Shown piece after piece: positions 1-8,812 of a stretch of DNA of 64,000 nt. Source of the stretch: Paenibacillus taichungensis (GTDB taxonomy: Bacteria; Bacillota; Bacilli; Paenibacillales; Paenibacillaceae). The position numbers were made by a program, and so were the translations under genes. The stretch covers positions 186,001 to 250,000 of the forward strand of contig NZ_QEVW01000008.1 of NCBI RefSeq assembly GCF_003287275.1, written 5' to 3'. Below the pieces are notes generated by a model. That model was not told where the DNA came from. It did not search any database and saw only the letters and a program-made list of their open reading frames with translations. Within the stretch, counting starts at the first letter, position 1. Each line of letters starts with the position of its first letter.

Positions 1-1361
1 AGATCCTGGTTCATCTCCTTGTCGCGGTAGGCATCCCAGATGCCCTTGACCGTCTTCGGAATGATTTTCCCGTTATAGGTATAGAACCATGAACCCGGCT
101 CGGACCAAGGCTCAGGCGTGGTAATGAAGTGGGTCAGCACCTCTGAGCCGTCAATTCCGCGCCAGTGGAATGTATCGAATGGCATGCGGTTGTATTGGTT
201 CCAGCTGATTTTGGTCGTCATGAACGTATGAATGCCGGATTTTTTCAGAATTTGCGGCAGGGACCAGCTATAGCCGAATACATCTGGCAACCAGAGATAT
301 CGGCAATCCGTCCCGAATTCTTCTTTGAGAAAACGAGTACCGATCAGCAATTGCCGGACCAGAGATTCGCCCGAAGTCAGGTTGCAGTCAGCCTCCAGCC
401 ACATGCCGCCGCCCGCTTCCCAGCGACCTTCAGCGACACGTTCCTTGATGGATTCGTACAGTTCCGGGTAGTCCTCTTTCACATATTCGTACAATTGGGG
501 CTGTGTCTGAAGGAAAACATACTCCGGGAACATCTCCATCAGTCGCATGACCGTAGAGAAGGAGCGGGCGCATTTCTCGCGCGTATGCTTCAACCGCCAC
601 AGCCAGGCAACGTCAATATGAGTATGGCCGATACAAGTAACAGTCACATCAGAGGCTTTGTCCATCGCACTCAATCGGGAGCTCAAGTCATCCCTTGCGT
701 CATGCACAGAAGAATAGAAAACATCGGACTTAGGCTGCGACCAGTCAATCAGGCGGAAGGACTGCTGGAGCGCATGAAGCAGCTTTGTGCGTTCCGGTGC
801 ATGGGCATCCAGAATGTTGACCGTTTCCAGAATCGCCGACCCTGTAAATACAAGATCATCAACAGCTTCATCCAGCCAGCACAGTTCTGCTTGTCTGAAC
901 GTATGCGTCTGGTTGCGGGGCTGACCGCCACCTTCCAGACCGGACCATAAGCGGAAGACCAGCTCGTTGGTGCTGCCTGCGGCAGAGGCTGGAAAGAACA
1001 CTTCCTTGTGGTTGGAATCTACGCCTTGAAACGGCTTGCCATCCCAGTAGAACAGGGATTCAAACCCGGAATTGTTACCACCCCCGGTATCGCCAAAATC
1101 AAACAGTCCGACAATCCGTTTATCTGCCCAGGAGGCAGGGAACTCGACTTTTGTACGCAGCCACAAATAGAGATCTCGACCGGACCAACTTTCTCCTGTA
1201 TGCATAGGCTTCCAATGGCTATTATCTGCCGGCAGGACCGGGTTGATCTCTTCCCTGCGGTCTTCGCAGGCAAGAAAATGATTTAAAGGCAAACGATTCC
1301 GGTAACGGAGCTCGGATAATTCATGAATACGTGCTTGTAGTTTGTTTTCAGTAAGAAACAT
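1..1361 (-). CDS. Alpha-mannosidase, GH38 (3' end outside window)
   Basis: Reading the minus strand from the ATG at 1361 gives 453 codons with no stop before the window edge, so only the N-terminal part is present. The family cleaves terminal alpha-mannose and uses zinc. The protein has HTHIDVAWLW near residue 245 (zinc ligands) and WLPDVFGYS near residue 360, where the Asp is the usual nucleophile. GH38 enzymes are often about 1000 residues, so roughly half is missing. A GGGGG ribosome site lies 8 bases before the start. There is no signal peptide, so the enzyme is probably cytoplasmic and acts on imported glycans. It is divergent from the YesM/YesN pair and shares the GH85/ABC neighbourhood, which suggests N-glycan trimming. 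The family call is secure; the substrate is inferred. Confidence 0.93.
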   Translation of the reverse strand, partial: MFLTENKLQARIHELSELRYRNRLPLNHFLACEDRREEINPVLPADNSHWKPMHTGESWSGRDLYLWLRTKVEFPASWADKRIVGLFDFGDTGGGNNSGFESLFYWDGKPFQGVDSNHKEVFFPASAAGSTNELVFRLWSGLEGGGQPRNQTHTFRQAELCWLDEAVDDLVFTGSAILETVNILDAHAPERTKLLHALQQSFRLIDWSQPKSDVFYSSVHDARDDLSSRLSAMDKASDVTVTCIGHTHIDVAWLWRLKHTREKCARSFSTVMRLMEMFPEYVFLQTQPQLYEYVKEDYPELYESIKERVAEGRWEAGGGMWLEADCNLTSGESLVRQLLIGTRFLKEEFGTDCRYLWLPDVFGYSWSLPQILKKSGIHTFMTTKISWNQYNRMPFDTFHWRGIDGSEVLTHFITTPEPWSEPGSWFYTYNGKIIPKTVKGIWDAYRDKEMNQD

Positions 1362-1461
1362 CGTTAAAAACCCCCAGTTCATTTTATCGGGGAGTGATTC
1401 ATATATAGAGAGCATCCAAAGCGAGTATGTATTACATAACTTTTATAGGGGAATGCGCCCA

Positions 1462-1475
1462 TTATAGCGCTTCCA
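1462..1475. promoter_or_regulatory. Possible CcpA (cre) site
   Basis: TTATAGCGCTTCCA lies between the divergent mannosidase and sensor-kinase genes. It keeps the AGCGCTT core and final CA of the Bacillus cre consensus but departs at two positions. A similar core precedes the transporter (5103-5116). Carbon catabolite control would fit a glycan-use locus; this rests on motif similarity only. Confidence 0.35.
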
Positions 1476-1593
1476 TTCAATTTTGACAAATCATAATATG
1501 GATTACGGGTTCTGAGGGCTGGTGATTGTCGAATTTAACCAAACGGTGATACACTGAGTTGGAAATTGGTCTGGAGGAGGTGTTCAGGCGCGA

Positions 1594-3426
1594 ATGTCCA
1601 GGATACGAACCATGTATAAGAACTACTTGAAGAAAAAAATGTTCAACAAAATCCTGCTCTTTTATTCCATGGTGATGGTCCTGTTGTTCATCAGCATATC
1701 GGTGTTGGCCTACCGCTATTATGAACAGCGAGTGGTACAGGAACAAATGGATGCCAGTTTGCAGGAGCTGGATATTGTCAGTATCAACCTGAATCAGCAA
1801 TACGAACGGCTGTATAATGCCGTGCAGCAGATTTATACCGACGCCATGATCGGCGATGATCTGAAGTATTTTTTGACTCATGAATACGAGGATTTTCTCA
1901 ATTGGCGTCTGAATCAATATGCTTACAGCTACCGTACAGAGCGAGGGAACTTCGATTATCAATTACGTCTGTTGTTAAAGGATGAGGCTTCGATTGCAAA
2001 TGTCGTGTTATACAGCACGGATCAGGATTTCTTCTATGTGCTTAATCGGGAGACTCAGCACTTTTACTATCATCCCAAGCTGCCTGCAGGGCATCAGGAC
2101 TGGTTCCAGCGGCTGAGGAGTGCACCTTGGCAATACATGGGCAGCGAACCGCTGTTCGAAGGGAAAATGGCTGATGAGCCTACCCCTTACAGCTACGCGA
2201 ATGTGCTCAAAGACTCCGTGACATTGAAGCAGTACGGAGCAATTATGTTTGAGCTGAATACAGACCGTATCAAAGGGCTTCTTCGAGATAGACTCGACGG
2301 CAAGAACAGTCGGATCATGTTGATGACAGGGGAAGGTCAGGTGATTTTCGATTCGCAAGGCAAGTATGACAACACCGTCTACCCGTACTGGGGGAAGATG
2401 AATTTGCCGGAGGATTGGGTGGATCTGGAGGAGCGCTCCAAGGTGCAGCTGCTGAATATCGGGAATACGGGAATGGTCGTGGCTTCTATTATTCCGGAGT
2501 CGCAAATCAAACAGAGCCTTCAGGCGATTCGTTTCAGCCTCATTGGGATTGTGATTCTGTGCATCATGATTAGCATCGCGGTGACGTTCACCATCATCCG
2601 CCGTTATTCCAAAAAAATTCATAGACTCGTGCTTTACATGCGTCGCTGGCAGGAAGGTGATCTGAGTAAACGTATCGAGATGGAGGGGGAAGATGAGCTG
2701 CAGCAGATTTCGCAGAGATTTAATCATATGTGTGATCGGCTGGAGTCTTACATAGAAACGGTATATGTGTCGGAGATCAAACAAAAGAACGCACAGCTTG
2801 TGGCTCTGCAAGCCCAGATTAATCCCCATTTTCTGTATAATACGTTGGAAAGCATCCGCATGAAAGCCATCAGTTTGGGAGCCAGGGATGTTGGGCAGAT
2901 GATTTATATTCTCGCCACGATGTTCCGTCATTTGATCAAAAAGCAGACACATGTAACCTTGGCGGAGGAAATAGAGCTGTGCGGCATGTACCTGGCTTTG
3001 GTCCAGTACCGGTATGAGGACAAGCTGCACGTGGAGACCCGTATCGAGAATGCAGCGGCGGGAAGCATGGTCGTCAAGTTGCTGGTCCAGCCGATTATTG
3101 AGAATTACATTGTGCATGGTTTTCGTACAAATGATGAGGATAACCGAATCTCCATCACAGCCGAAGAAGAGAACGGCGTGATTCGCATCCGTGTAAAGGA
3201 TAACGGAAAGGGGATTTCCGCGGAGAGGTTGCTTGAACTGCAGCATGGGTTGCATAAGGGCGATGAAGCTACTGAGACATCTGACCGATCTTTGGGTCTT
3301 AAGAACGTCCACGACCGCATACGTCTGAATTATGGCAGTGATTATGGTCTGCACCTGAACAGTGTGGAGGGCGAAGGATGTGAGGTGACCATCAGCATTC
3401 CAGTTACAAGGGAGGAAACGGGATGA
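1594..3426 (+). CDS. Sensor histidine kinase, YesM/LytS type
   Basis: A 610-residue membrane sensor kinase. A transmembrane helix near residues 20-42 is followed by an extracellular sensing region to about residue 300. A second helix (about 310-335), a HAMP linker, and a His_kinase domain with NPHFLYNTLE follow; the phospho-accepting His is residue 412. An HATPase domain follows, with VQPIIENYIVHG as N box and DNGKGIS as G1 box. GGAGGAGG lies 13 bases before the ATG; an in-frame ATG at 1612 is the alternative start. The stop overlaps the next gene (ATGA), so the two are translationally coupled. Such YesM/YesN pairs typically sit beside CUT1 sugar transporters and control them. Here the signal is probably a glycan or its bound receptor, which is inferred. 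Confidence 0.93.
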   Translation: MSRIRTMYKNYLKKKMFNKILLFYSMVMVLLFISISVLAYRYYEQRVVQEQMDASLQELDIVSINLNQQYERLYNAVQQIYTDAMIGDDLKYFLTHEYEDFLNWRLNQYAYSYRTERGNFDYQLRLLLKDEASIANVVLYSTDQDFFYVLNRETQHFYYHPKLPAGHQDWFQRLRSAPWQYMGSEPLFEGKMADEPTPYSYANVLKDSVTLKQYGAIMFELNTDRIKGLLRDRLDGKNSRIMLMTGEGQVIFDSQGKYDNTVYPYWGKMNLPEDWVDLEERSKVQLLNIGNTGMVVASIIPESQIKQSLQAIRFSLIGIVILCIMISIAVTFTIIRRYSKKIHRLVLYMRRWQEGDLSKRIEMEGEDELQQISQRFNHMCDRLESYIETVYVSEIKQKNAQLVALQAQINPHFLYNTLESIRMKAISLGARDVGQMIYILATMFRHLIKKQTHVTLAEEIELCGMYLALVQYRYEDKLHVETRIENAAAGSMVVKLLVQPIIENYIVHGFRTNDEDNRISITAEEENGVIRIRVKDNGKGISAERLLELQHGLHKGDEATETSDRSLGLKNVHDRIRLNYGSDYGLHLNSVEGEGCEVTISIPVTREETG

Positions 3427-4982
3427 GAAGTGTAATGTTGGTCGATGATGAGCCGCTTATTGTGAAAGGAATGCAAGCCATCATTGATTGGGATCAGAAT
3501 AATATGCAAATTGCCGGAACGGCTTGCAATGGGTTGGAAGCGCTAGCAATGATGGACGAGGTTCCTGTCGATCTGATTATTACGGATATCATGATGCCGC
3601 AAATGACCGGACTTGAACTGATCCGGGAGACCAAAGCGCGCAATCCATATACTAAATTCATTATTTTGAGCGGTTACGAAGAATTCAAATATGTGCGGGA
3701 GGGCATCTCGCTTGGAGTCGAGAACTACCTTCTCAAGCCAGTCAATATGGATGAACTGGAAGCGACCATCAAGCATATGCAGCAGGATTGGGAGCACGAA
3801 GAGATGCGCCAGATTCAGATGGATCAGAGCTGGAGGATTCTGCGCAACAATATTTTGCAGCGGTGGGCGAACGAGACCATTGACGCCAAAGAATTCCGTG
3901 AGCGTGCGCAGCTGCTTGAGATTCCCATGAATAAGTCCACATATTGTGCGGCTTCTTTGCGAATTGTAGGGGAGGATAAAGGGGAGGATTCCCAGATGTA
4001 TCTGCCTGGAATTGCTGAGAAGTGTGAGCAGATCGGGAACAAAGACCTCCCGGATGGCTGCGGTATCATCTGTTTCCCCGATCAGGAGGGAGACATCATG
4101 CTGCTGTTCATTTCATCAGGTACGGAAAGTAGTGATGAATGGCAGCTCCAGGCACTTAACAAGATGAAGCAAGCGGTTGCTGAGGACACAGGTGCACGTG
4201 TATGGGGGATCATCGGTCAATCCGAGTCGACCTATCTGGGTTTTCCGAAGAGCTGTAAGTCTGTCAAGCTGTGGCTTCAGAACCATTTGTTTATGGATTG
4301 TAATACCTTCATCATGCAAGTGGAGAACGAAGAACCTACCAATCAGCATCAAGAGAAGCCAGGGCCAGCGATGGAGCAATTCCACAAGCTGCTGCGGGAT
4401 GGGGAAGGTACAGAGGTGGACCGGTTCATCGACGAATTCTTCAGTGTTGAGGGTAAGGAACTTTGTCTCGCAAGAACACCGTTCTTCAATTCTGCCATCC
4501 AGCTTATGCTAGCCGCCAAGGAACTGGAGAAAACGCCTGACTACGGGGACATCTTCGGGCCCCTGTCCAGAATTCATACGCTCAGCAAACTGAAACAATT
4601 GGTCAGAAAAGTTGTTCATCACACGCTGGATACATATCATACCGCCGAGAAAACGTACAGCCCGCATATCATGTCTGTGCTGGAGGTGGTGAAAAATCAC
4701 TATCAAGATGAGCTTTCACTTAAGACGCTCAGCCAGAGGATGGAGCTTCATCCGAACTACCTCGGCCAATTGTTCCAGCAAGAGGTCGGTACCACGTTTT
4801 CTGATTATGTGAACCAGTACCGGATCGAGCGTGCCACTCATTTGCTGTTATATTCGGACAAAAAGACGGCAGAAATAGCGGGCGAGGTGGGTTATTGGGA
4901 TTCCACTTATTTCTACAGACAGTTTAAGAAATATGCTGGCGTTTCTCCTACGGAGCTGCGGTCGATCTACATGAAAAAATAA
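3423..4982 (+). CDS. Response regulator with AraC output, YesN type
   Basis: A 519-residue partner of the preceding kinase. The N-terminal receiver domain has the acidic pair DDE near residue 8, the phospho-acceptor Asp55 in TDIMMPQ, and the conserved Lys in LLKPVN. A long middle region of unclear fold (about 130-400) is typical for YesN proteins. The last 100 residues form two AraC-type helix-turn-helix units, including HPNYLGQLFQQEVG and GYWDSTYFYRQFKK. The start overlaps the kinase stop by four bases. A terminator follows, so the pair is its own transcription unit. It most likely activates the ABC transporter genes starting at 5244, and perhaps the mannosidase and GH85 genes. Confidence 0.93.
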   Translation: MRSVMLVDDEPLIVKGMQAIIDWDQNNMQIAGTACNGLEALAMMDEVPVDLIITDIMMPQMTGLELIRETKARNPYTKFIILSGYEEFKYVREGISLGVENYLLKPVNMDELEATIKHMQQDWEHEEMRQIQMDQSWRILRNNILQRWANETIDAKEFRERAQLLEIPMNKSTYCAASLRIVGEDKGEDSQMYLPGIAEKCEQIGNKDLPDGCGIICFPDQEGDIMLLFISSGTESSDEWQLQALNKMKQAVAEDTGARVWGIIGQSESTYLGFPKSCKSVKLWLQNHLFMDCNTFIMQVENEEPTNQHQEKPGPAMEQFHKLLRDGEGTEVDRFIDEFFSVEGKELCLARTPFFNSAIQLMLAAKELEKTPDYGDIFGPLSRIHTLSKLKQLVRKVVHHTLDTYHTAEKTYSPHIMSVLEVVKNHYQDELSLKTLSQRMELHPNYLGQLFQQEVGTTFSDYVNQYRIERATHLLLYSDKKTAEIAGEVGYWDSTYFYRQFKKYAGVSPTELRSIYMKK

Positions 4983-5005
4983 GCCGGGAGCTCCGGCTGA
5001 ATGGA

Positions 5006-5034
5006 GACACTCCCCATGTGGGGGTGTCTTTTTT
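5006..5034 (+). terminator. Rho-independent terminator after the response regulator
   Basis: A 9-bp stem (GACACTCCC pairing with GGGGGTGTC, one G-T pair), a five-base loop, then TTTTTT. It closes the kinase/regulator operon. Confidence 0.85.
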
Positions 5035-5102
5035 GTAATGCAATGAATGCACGATCTTTAATTAATCCATCAAATTATTGGTTTTTTCAACTATCTCAAA
5101 AT

Positions 5103-5116
5103 TGGTAGCGCTTGCA
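5103..5116. promoter_or_regulatory. Probable CcpA (cre) site before the transporter operon
   Basis: TGGTAGCGCTTGCA matches 11 of 14 positions of the consensus TGTAAGCGCTTACA and lies about 130 bases before the first permease start. This would put the transporter under catabolite repression. The rest of 4983-5243 shows no further gene. Confidence 0.5.
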
Positions 5117-5243
5117 TAATGGAGGTAGGAGTGAACGAGGAAATCCAAAGCAACAAAAGAGCTTAGGTCCAGTGTTGATTATAGGGGATTAATACTGGAT
5201 GTAGCTAAAGCGATAATGAACGAGATTATAAGGAGGGACAGCC

Positions 5244-6173
5244 GTGCAGGGCATCTTCAAAAGTCTGATGAAGAACAAGGCGTTTCTTCTGCTGGTACTG
5301 CCGGGAGCAGCTTGGTTTATCATTTTTGCCTATTTGCCAATGTTCGGAACGATTATTGCTTTTAAGGACTTCCGGATTCATCCGGGCGGATTTCTTGAAA
5401 GCGTTCTAAAAAGCGAATGGGTCGGGTTCAAAAACTTTGAGTTTCTGTTCTCCACCAGTGACGCCTATATCATCACACGTAACACCATTCTGTATAACCT
5501 GGGTCTGATCTTTCTCGGGTTGGTGCTCGCGGTGACGCTTGCGATCATCATGAACGAACTGCTGAACAAACGGCTGGCGAAGATCTATCAGACCGCAATG
5601 TTTATGCCTTATTTCCTGTCATGGGTTATTATCAGTTATTTCGTCTTCTCGTTTCTGAGTGTGGAAAAGGGTGTGTTCAACCAGATCATTACCTATTTTG
5701 GTGGAGATCCGGTTAGTTGGTACAGTGAGACAGGGTATTGGCCGTATTTTCTCATTCTGCTCGGCCTGTGGAAAGGTGCAGGTTATGGCAGTGTAGTTTA
5801 TCTGGCGGCAATCGCAGGTATCGACCGTTCTTATTATGAGGCAGCGATGATCGATGGCGCCACGAAGTGGAAACAGATCCGGTATATTACGCTGCCACTG
5901 CTCCGCCCACTGATGATCATCCTCACCATTCTGGCGATCGGCGGGATCTTCCGTTCCGACTTTGGACTGTTCTATCAGGTTCCGCGGGATTCTGGTGCGC
6001 TGTATCCGGTCACCAATGTCATCGACACGTTTGTATACCGCGGCTTGACCATTATGGGTGATACAGGAATGAGTACAGCTACAGGATTGTATCAATCGGT
6101 TGTCGGTTTGATTCTTGTCCTGCTGGCAAACTATGCTGTGCGTAAAATTGAAAAGGATTATGCCGTATTCTAG
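5244..6173 (+). CDS. Sugar ABC transporter permease, LplB type (CUT1)
   Basis: A 309-residue inner-membrane permease with about six transmembrane helices. The N-terminal segment FLLLVLPGAAWFIIFAYLPM is typical of LplB-like subunits. The ATPase-contact (EAA) loop reads EAAMIDGATKWKQIRYITLP, at about residues 200-220. The start is GTG, fixed by AGGAGG eight bases upstream (5231-5236). It forms an operon with a second permease and a binding protein. No ATPase gene is present; CUT1 systems of this type usually share an MsmX-like ATPase encoded elsewhere. Next to GH38 and GH85 enzymes the cargo is probably an N-glycan oligosaccharide. The family is certain and the cargo inferred. Confidence 0.93.
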   Translation: MQGIFKSLMKNKAFLLLVLPGAAWFIIFAYLPMFGTIIAFKDFRIHPGGFLESVLKSEWVGFKNFEFLFSTSDAYIITRNTILYNLGLIFLGLVLAVTLAIIMNELLNKRLAKIYQTAMFMPYFLSWVIISYFVFSFLSVEKGVFNQIITYFGGDPVSWYSETGYWPYFLILLGLWKGAGYGSVVYLAAIAGIDRSYYEAAMIDGATKWKQIRYITLPLLRPLMIILTILAIGGIFRSDFGLFYQVPRDSGALYPVTNVIDTFVYRGLTIMGDTGMSTATGLYQSVVGLILVLLANYAVRKIEKDYAVF

Positions 6174-6197
6174 GCTTGCGGCAAGGGGGTGCTGTCC

Positions 6198-7154
6198 ATG
6201 AGTAATTTAAGCGAACCGGTAAAGCGGGCATCTGCCCATGCGAAGAGGACCAGACAGAAATCGAAAGATTTGAATGCCATTTCGCCATTTTCCAATGTGA
6301 TTTTTAATATAGCTATCGGTCTTTTTGCCTTATCTTGTATCTTTCCGTTTCTGTTCATCGTTATCATCTCATTTACCGATGAGAAGACGCTGGCGATCAA
6401 TGGATTTAAGTTATTCCCTGAAGTCTGGACGCTGGATGCCTACAGATTCCTTATGGAATCCGGGCAGCAGATGGCCCAATCGTTTGGGGTTACTTTAACG
6501 GTGACGGTTGTCGGAACCGCGCTCACACTGTATTTGGTCACGACATATGCGTATGCCATCTCGCGCAAAAATTTTGCTCAGCGTCGGTTTTTCAGCTTTT
6601 TGGCCTTCTTCACCATGCTATTTTCCGGCGGTCTCGTTCCCAGTTACATTGTGGTTACGCAGGTGCTGCACTTGCGGGATTCAATCTGGGCGCTGATCCT
6701 GCCGTCAATCATGAACGCTTTTTACATTATCGTTATGCGCACATTTTTCACGACCACTGTGCCGGATGCGGTTATTGAGTCGGCCAAAATCGACGGAGCT
6801 ACTGAATTCGGTATCTATACGCGCATCGTACTGCCGATTTCGTTACCGGGCATTGCGACTATTGGATTGTTCAGTACGTTAGGATTCTGGAATGACTGGT
6901 TCAATGCGCTGCTCTATATCGACAATGCGAATTTGATTCCACTCCAGACATTGCTGATTCGAATACAGAACAATATGGATTTTGTTGTGCAAAACAGCAG
7001 CCGGGTCGTGTCCTATGACATTGCCTCGACACTGCCAACGGAGACCGTCCGCATGGCAATGGTTGTCTTGGCAACACTGCCGGTTGCGCTGGCGTATCCG
7101 TTTTTCCAAAAGTATTTTATACAAGGCCTGACCATCGGTTCGGTCAAAGAATAA
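6198..7154 (+). CDS. Sugar ABC transporter permease, YtcP type (CUT1)
   Basis: A 318-residue second permease of the same importer. A cytoplasmic N-terminus is followed by six predicted transmembrane segments, and the EAA loop contains ESAKIDGATEFGIYTRIVLP. The C-terminus FFQKYFIQGLTIGSVKE is characteristic of this subfamily. I chose ATG 6198 over GTG 6189 because the AAGGGGG ribosome site ends eight bases before 6198 and overlaps 6189. It starts 24 bases after the first permease gene, in the same operon. Confidence 0.93.
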   Translation: MSNLSEPVKRASAHAKRTRQKSKDLNAISPFSNVIFNIAIGLFALSCIFPFLFIVIISFTDEKTLAINGFKLFPEVWTLDAYRFLMESGQQMAQSFGVTLTVTVVGTALTLYLVTTYAYAISRKNFAQRRFFSFLAFFTMLFSGGLVPSYIVVTQVLHLRDSIWALILPSIMNAFYIIVMRTFFTTTVPDAVIESAKIDGATEFGIYTRIVLPISLPGIATIGLFSTLGFWNDWFNALLYIDNANLIPLQTLLIRIQNNMDFVVQNSSRVVSYDIASTLPTETVRMAMVVLATLPVALAYPFFQKYFIQGLTIGSVKE

Positions 7155-7212
7155 GTCTGGTTGTGCCTGCCCTCAAAGGGCAGTAACAATAACATTGATA
7201 AGGGGGATACAC

Positions 7213-8712
7213 ATGAAGACAAGAAAAATCGCTCTGCTCATGGTTACTTTACTGCTTGCTTTTTCTACTGTTCTAGCAGGCTGCGGTGGCAGTAATACCA
7301 ATGATACAAGCGGAAATGCGGCATCCGGGGGAGAATCCGGCGATAAGGACACAGTGAAGCTCAAAGTATATCTGATTGGTGGTCCACAGCGCGATCTGCC
7401 AATGGTGCAGGAAGAAATGAACAAATACTTAATGGAGAAAATAAACACAACCGTCGACATCACGATGATTGACTGGGGTGATTATTCCAAACGTATGCCA
7501 GTCATTACCGCTTCGGGCGAAAATTATGATATCGCTTTCACCTCTTCCTGGGCTTATGACTATCTGCCAAATGCCACCAGAGGAGCCTTCCTGCCAATCA
7601 ATGATCTGTTGGATAAGTATGGTCAGGGTATTAAAGAGCAGCTTGATCCACGATTCCTCACAGGATCGCAGATTGATGGCCAAAACTATGCCGTGCCAGT
7701 TAATAAAGAGTTGGCTTCGCAATGGGTATGGCGCTTCAACAAGCAGTACGTTGATAAATACAACATGGACATCAGCAAGATTCGTACATTAGAAGATCTG
7801 GAGCCTTACCTGCAGCAAATCAAGGACAATGAACCAGCAGACATTACTCCGCTGGCTGTTCCGAAGGGCTTTAAGCCTTATCTGGCGTTCGACTTCCTGC
7901 TCGGTGACGAATTCCCGGTTGGTATCAACATGAATGGAGACACCGGTAAATACGTTAATGTGTTGGAATCTGAAGAGCTGAAAAGCTCATTGAAAACCAT
8001 CCGTAAATACTATCAGGCTGGTTATCTGCGCAAGGATGTAGCGACACTGGAAGGCATCGACAACATCAAAACAGGCAAATGGTTTGTTGACCGTGAACAG
8101 ACACAGCCGTACGCCGAACTGGGATGGTCCAGAAGTGCGGGCTATGATATCGTGACTACACCGATGCAGGATCCGGTTATTTTCACTGGCTCAGCAACAG
8201 GCGCTATGCATGCAATTTCGGCGAACTCCAAGAACCCGGAACGGGCTATGATGTTCCTGAACTTGCTCAATACCGATCCATATCTGCGTAACCTGATCAA
8301 CTACGGTATTGAAGGAACACATTACAACAAGATTTCGGATAATGTCATAGAGGATCTGCCAGCGATGAAGGACGGATTCCAGATGCCCGGTTTTGCTCTG
8401 GGTAACCTGTTCTTGACCTACATGCACAAGGAAGATCCAGCCGATAAGTGGGAAGCGTTCAAGGAATTCAACAATTCCGCGAAAGTTGCCCCGAGCTTTG
8501 GCTTCAACTTCAATCCTGATCCGGTGAAGACGGAAGTGGCTTCCATCTCCGCCATCGTGAAGGAATTCTACCCATCCATCATGACGGGAGCTGTTGACCC
8601 GGATGAGCATCTGCCGAAAGCGATCGAGAAGTTGAAAGCGGCAGGTCTGGATAAAGTGATTGCGGAAGCGCAAAAGCAGTACGACGAATGGAAAGCTGCA
8701 AATCAAAAATAA
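7213..8712 (+). CDS. Extracellular sugar-binding lipoprotein (DUF3502 type)
   Basis: A 499-residue solute-binding lipoprotein. A basic and hydrophobic signal peptide ends in the lipobox LAGC (Cys near residue 23), followed by a Ser/Gly/Asp-rich linker. The body has the extracellular binding-protein fold, and the C-terminal part (about 360-495) resembles DUF3502, typical of LplA-like proteins. I chose ATG 7213 over TTG 7195 because AGGGGGA sits at 7201-7207 and the signal peptide then begins normally. As the last gene of the transporter operon, it gives the importer its specificity. The streptococcal N-glycan importer has a comparable setting, but the ligand here is inferred. Confidence 0.92.
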   Translation: MKTRKIALLMVTLLLAFSTVLAGCGGSNTNDTSGNAASGGESGDKDTVKLKVYLIGGPQRDLPMVQEEMNKYLMEKINTTVDITMIDWGDYSKRMPVITASGENYDIAFTSSWAYDYLPNATRGAFLPINDLLDKYGQGIKEQLDPRFLTGSQIDGQNYAVPVNKELASQWVWRFNKQYVDKYNMDISKIRTLEDLEPYLQQIKDNEPADITPLAVPKGFKPYLAFDFLLGDEFPVGINMNGDTGKYVNVLESEELKSSLKTIRKYYQAGYLRKDVATLEGIDNIKTGKWFVDREQTQPYAELGWSRSAGYDIVTTPMQDPVIFTGSATGAMHAISANSKNPERAMMFLNLLNTDPYLRNLINYGIEGTHYNKISDNVIEDLPAMKDGFQMPGFALGNLFLTYMHKEDPADKWEAFKEFNNSAKVAPSFGFNFNPDPVKTEVASISAIVKEFYPSIMTGAVDPDEHLPKAIEKLKAAGLDKVIAEAQKQYDEWKAANQK

Positions 8713-8734
8713 CCTGAATTATAAAGTAGACATG

Positions 8735-8773
8735 GAAACGTCTGTCCTGGTTTGACGGGCGTTTCTTTTTTTA
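8735..8773 (+). terminator. Terminator after the transporter operon
   Basis: A 12-bp stem (GAAACGTCTGTC with GACGGGCGTTTC, including G-T pairs), seven-base loop, then a T-rich tract. It separates the ABC operon from the GH85 gene. Confidence 0.85.
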
Positions 8774-8812
8774 CCCTGATTGGATTGCCAAAAATGGATT
8801 GGAGGGTATGGC

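Noticed and set aside
2008-3354. A 448-codon open frame on the minus strand opposite the sensor kinase
   Set aside because: It lies wholly antisense to a clear kinase, has no family features, and no ribosome site was seen; it mirrors the codon pattern of the true gene.
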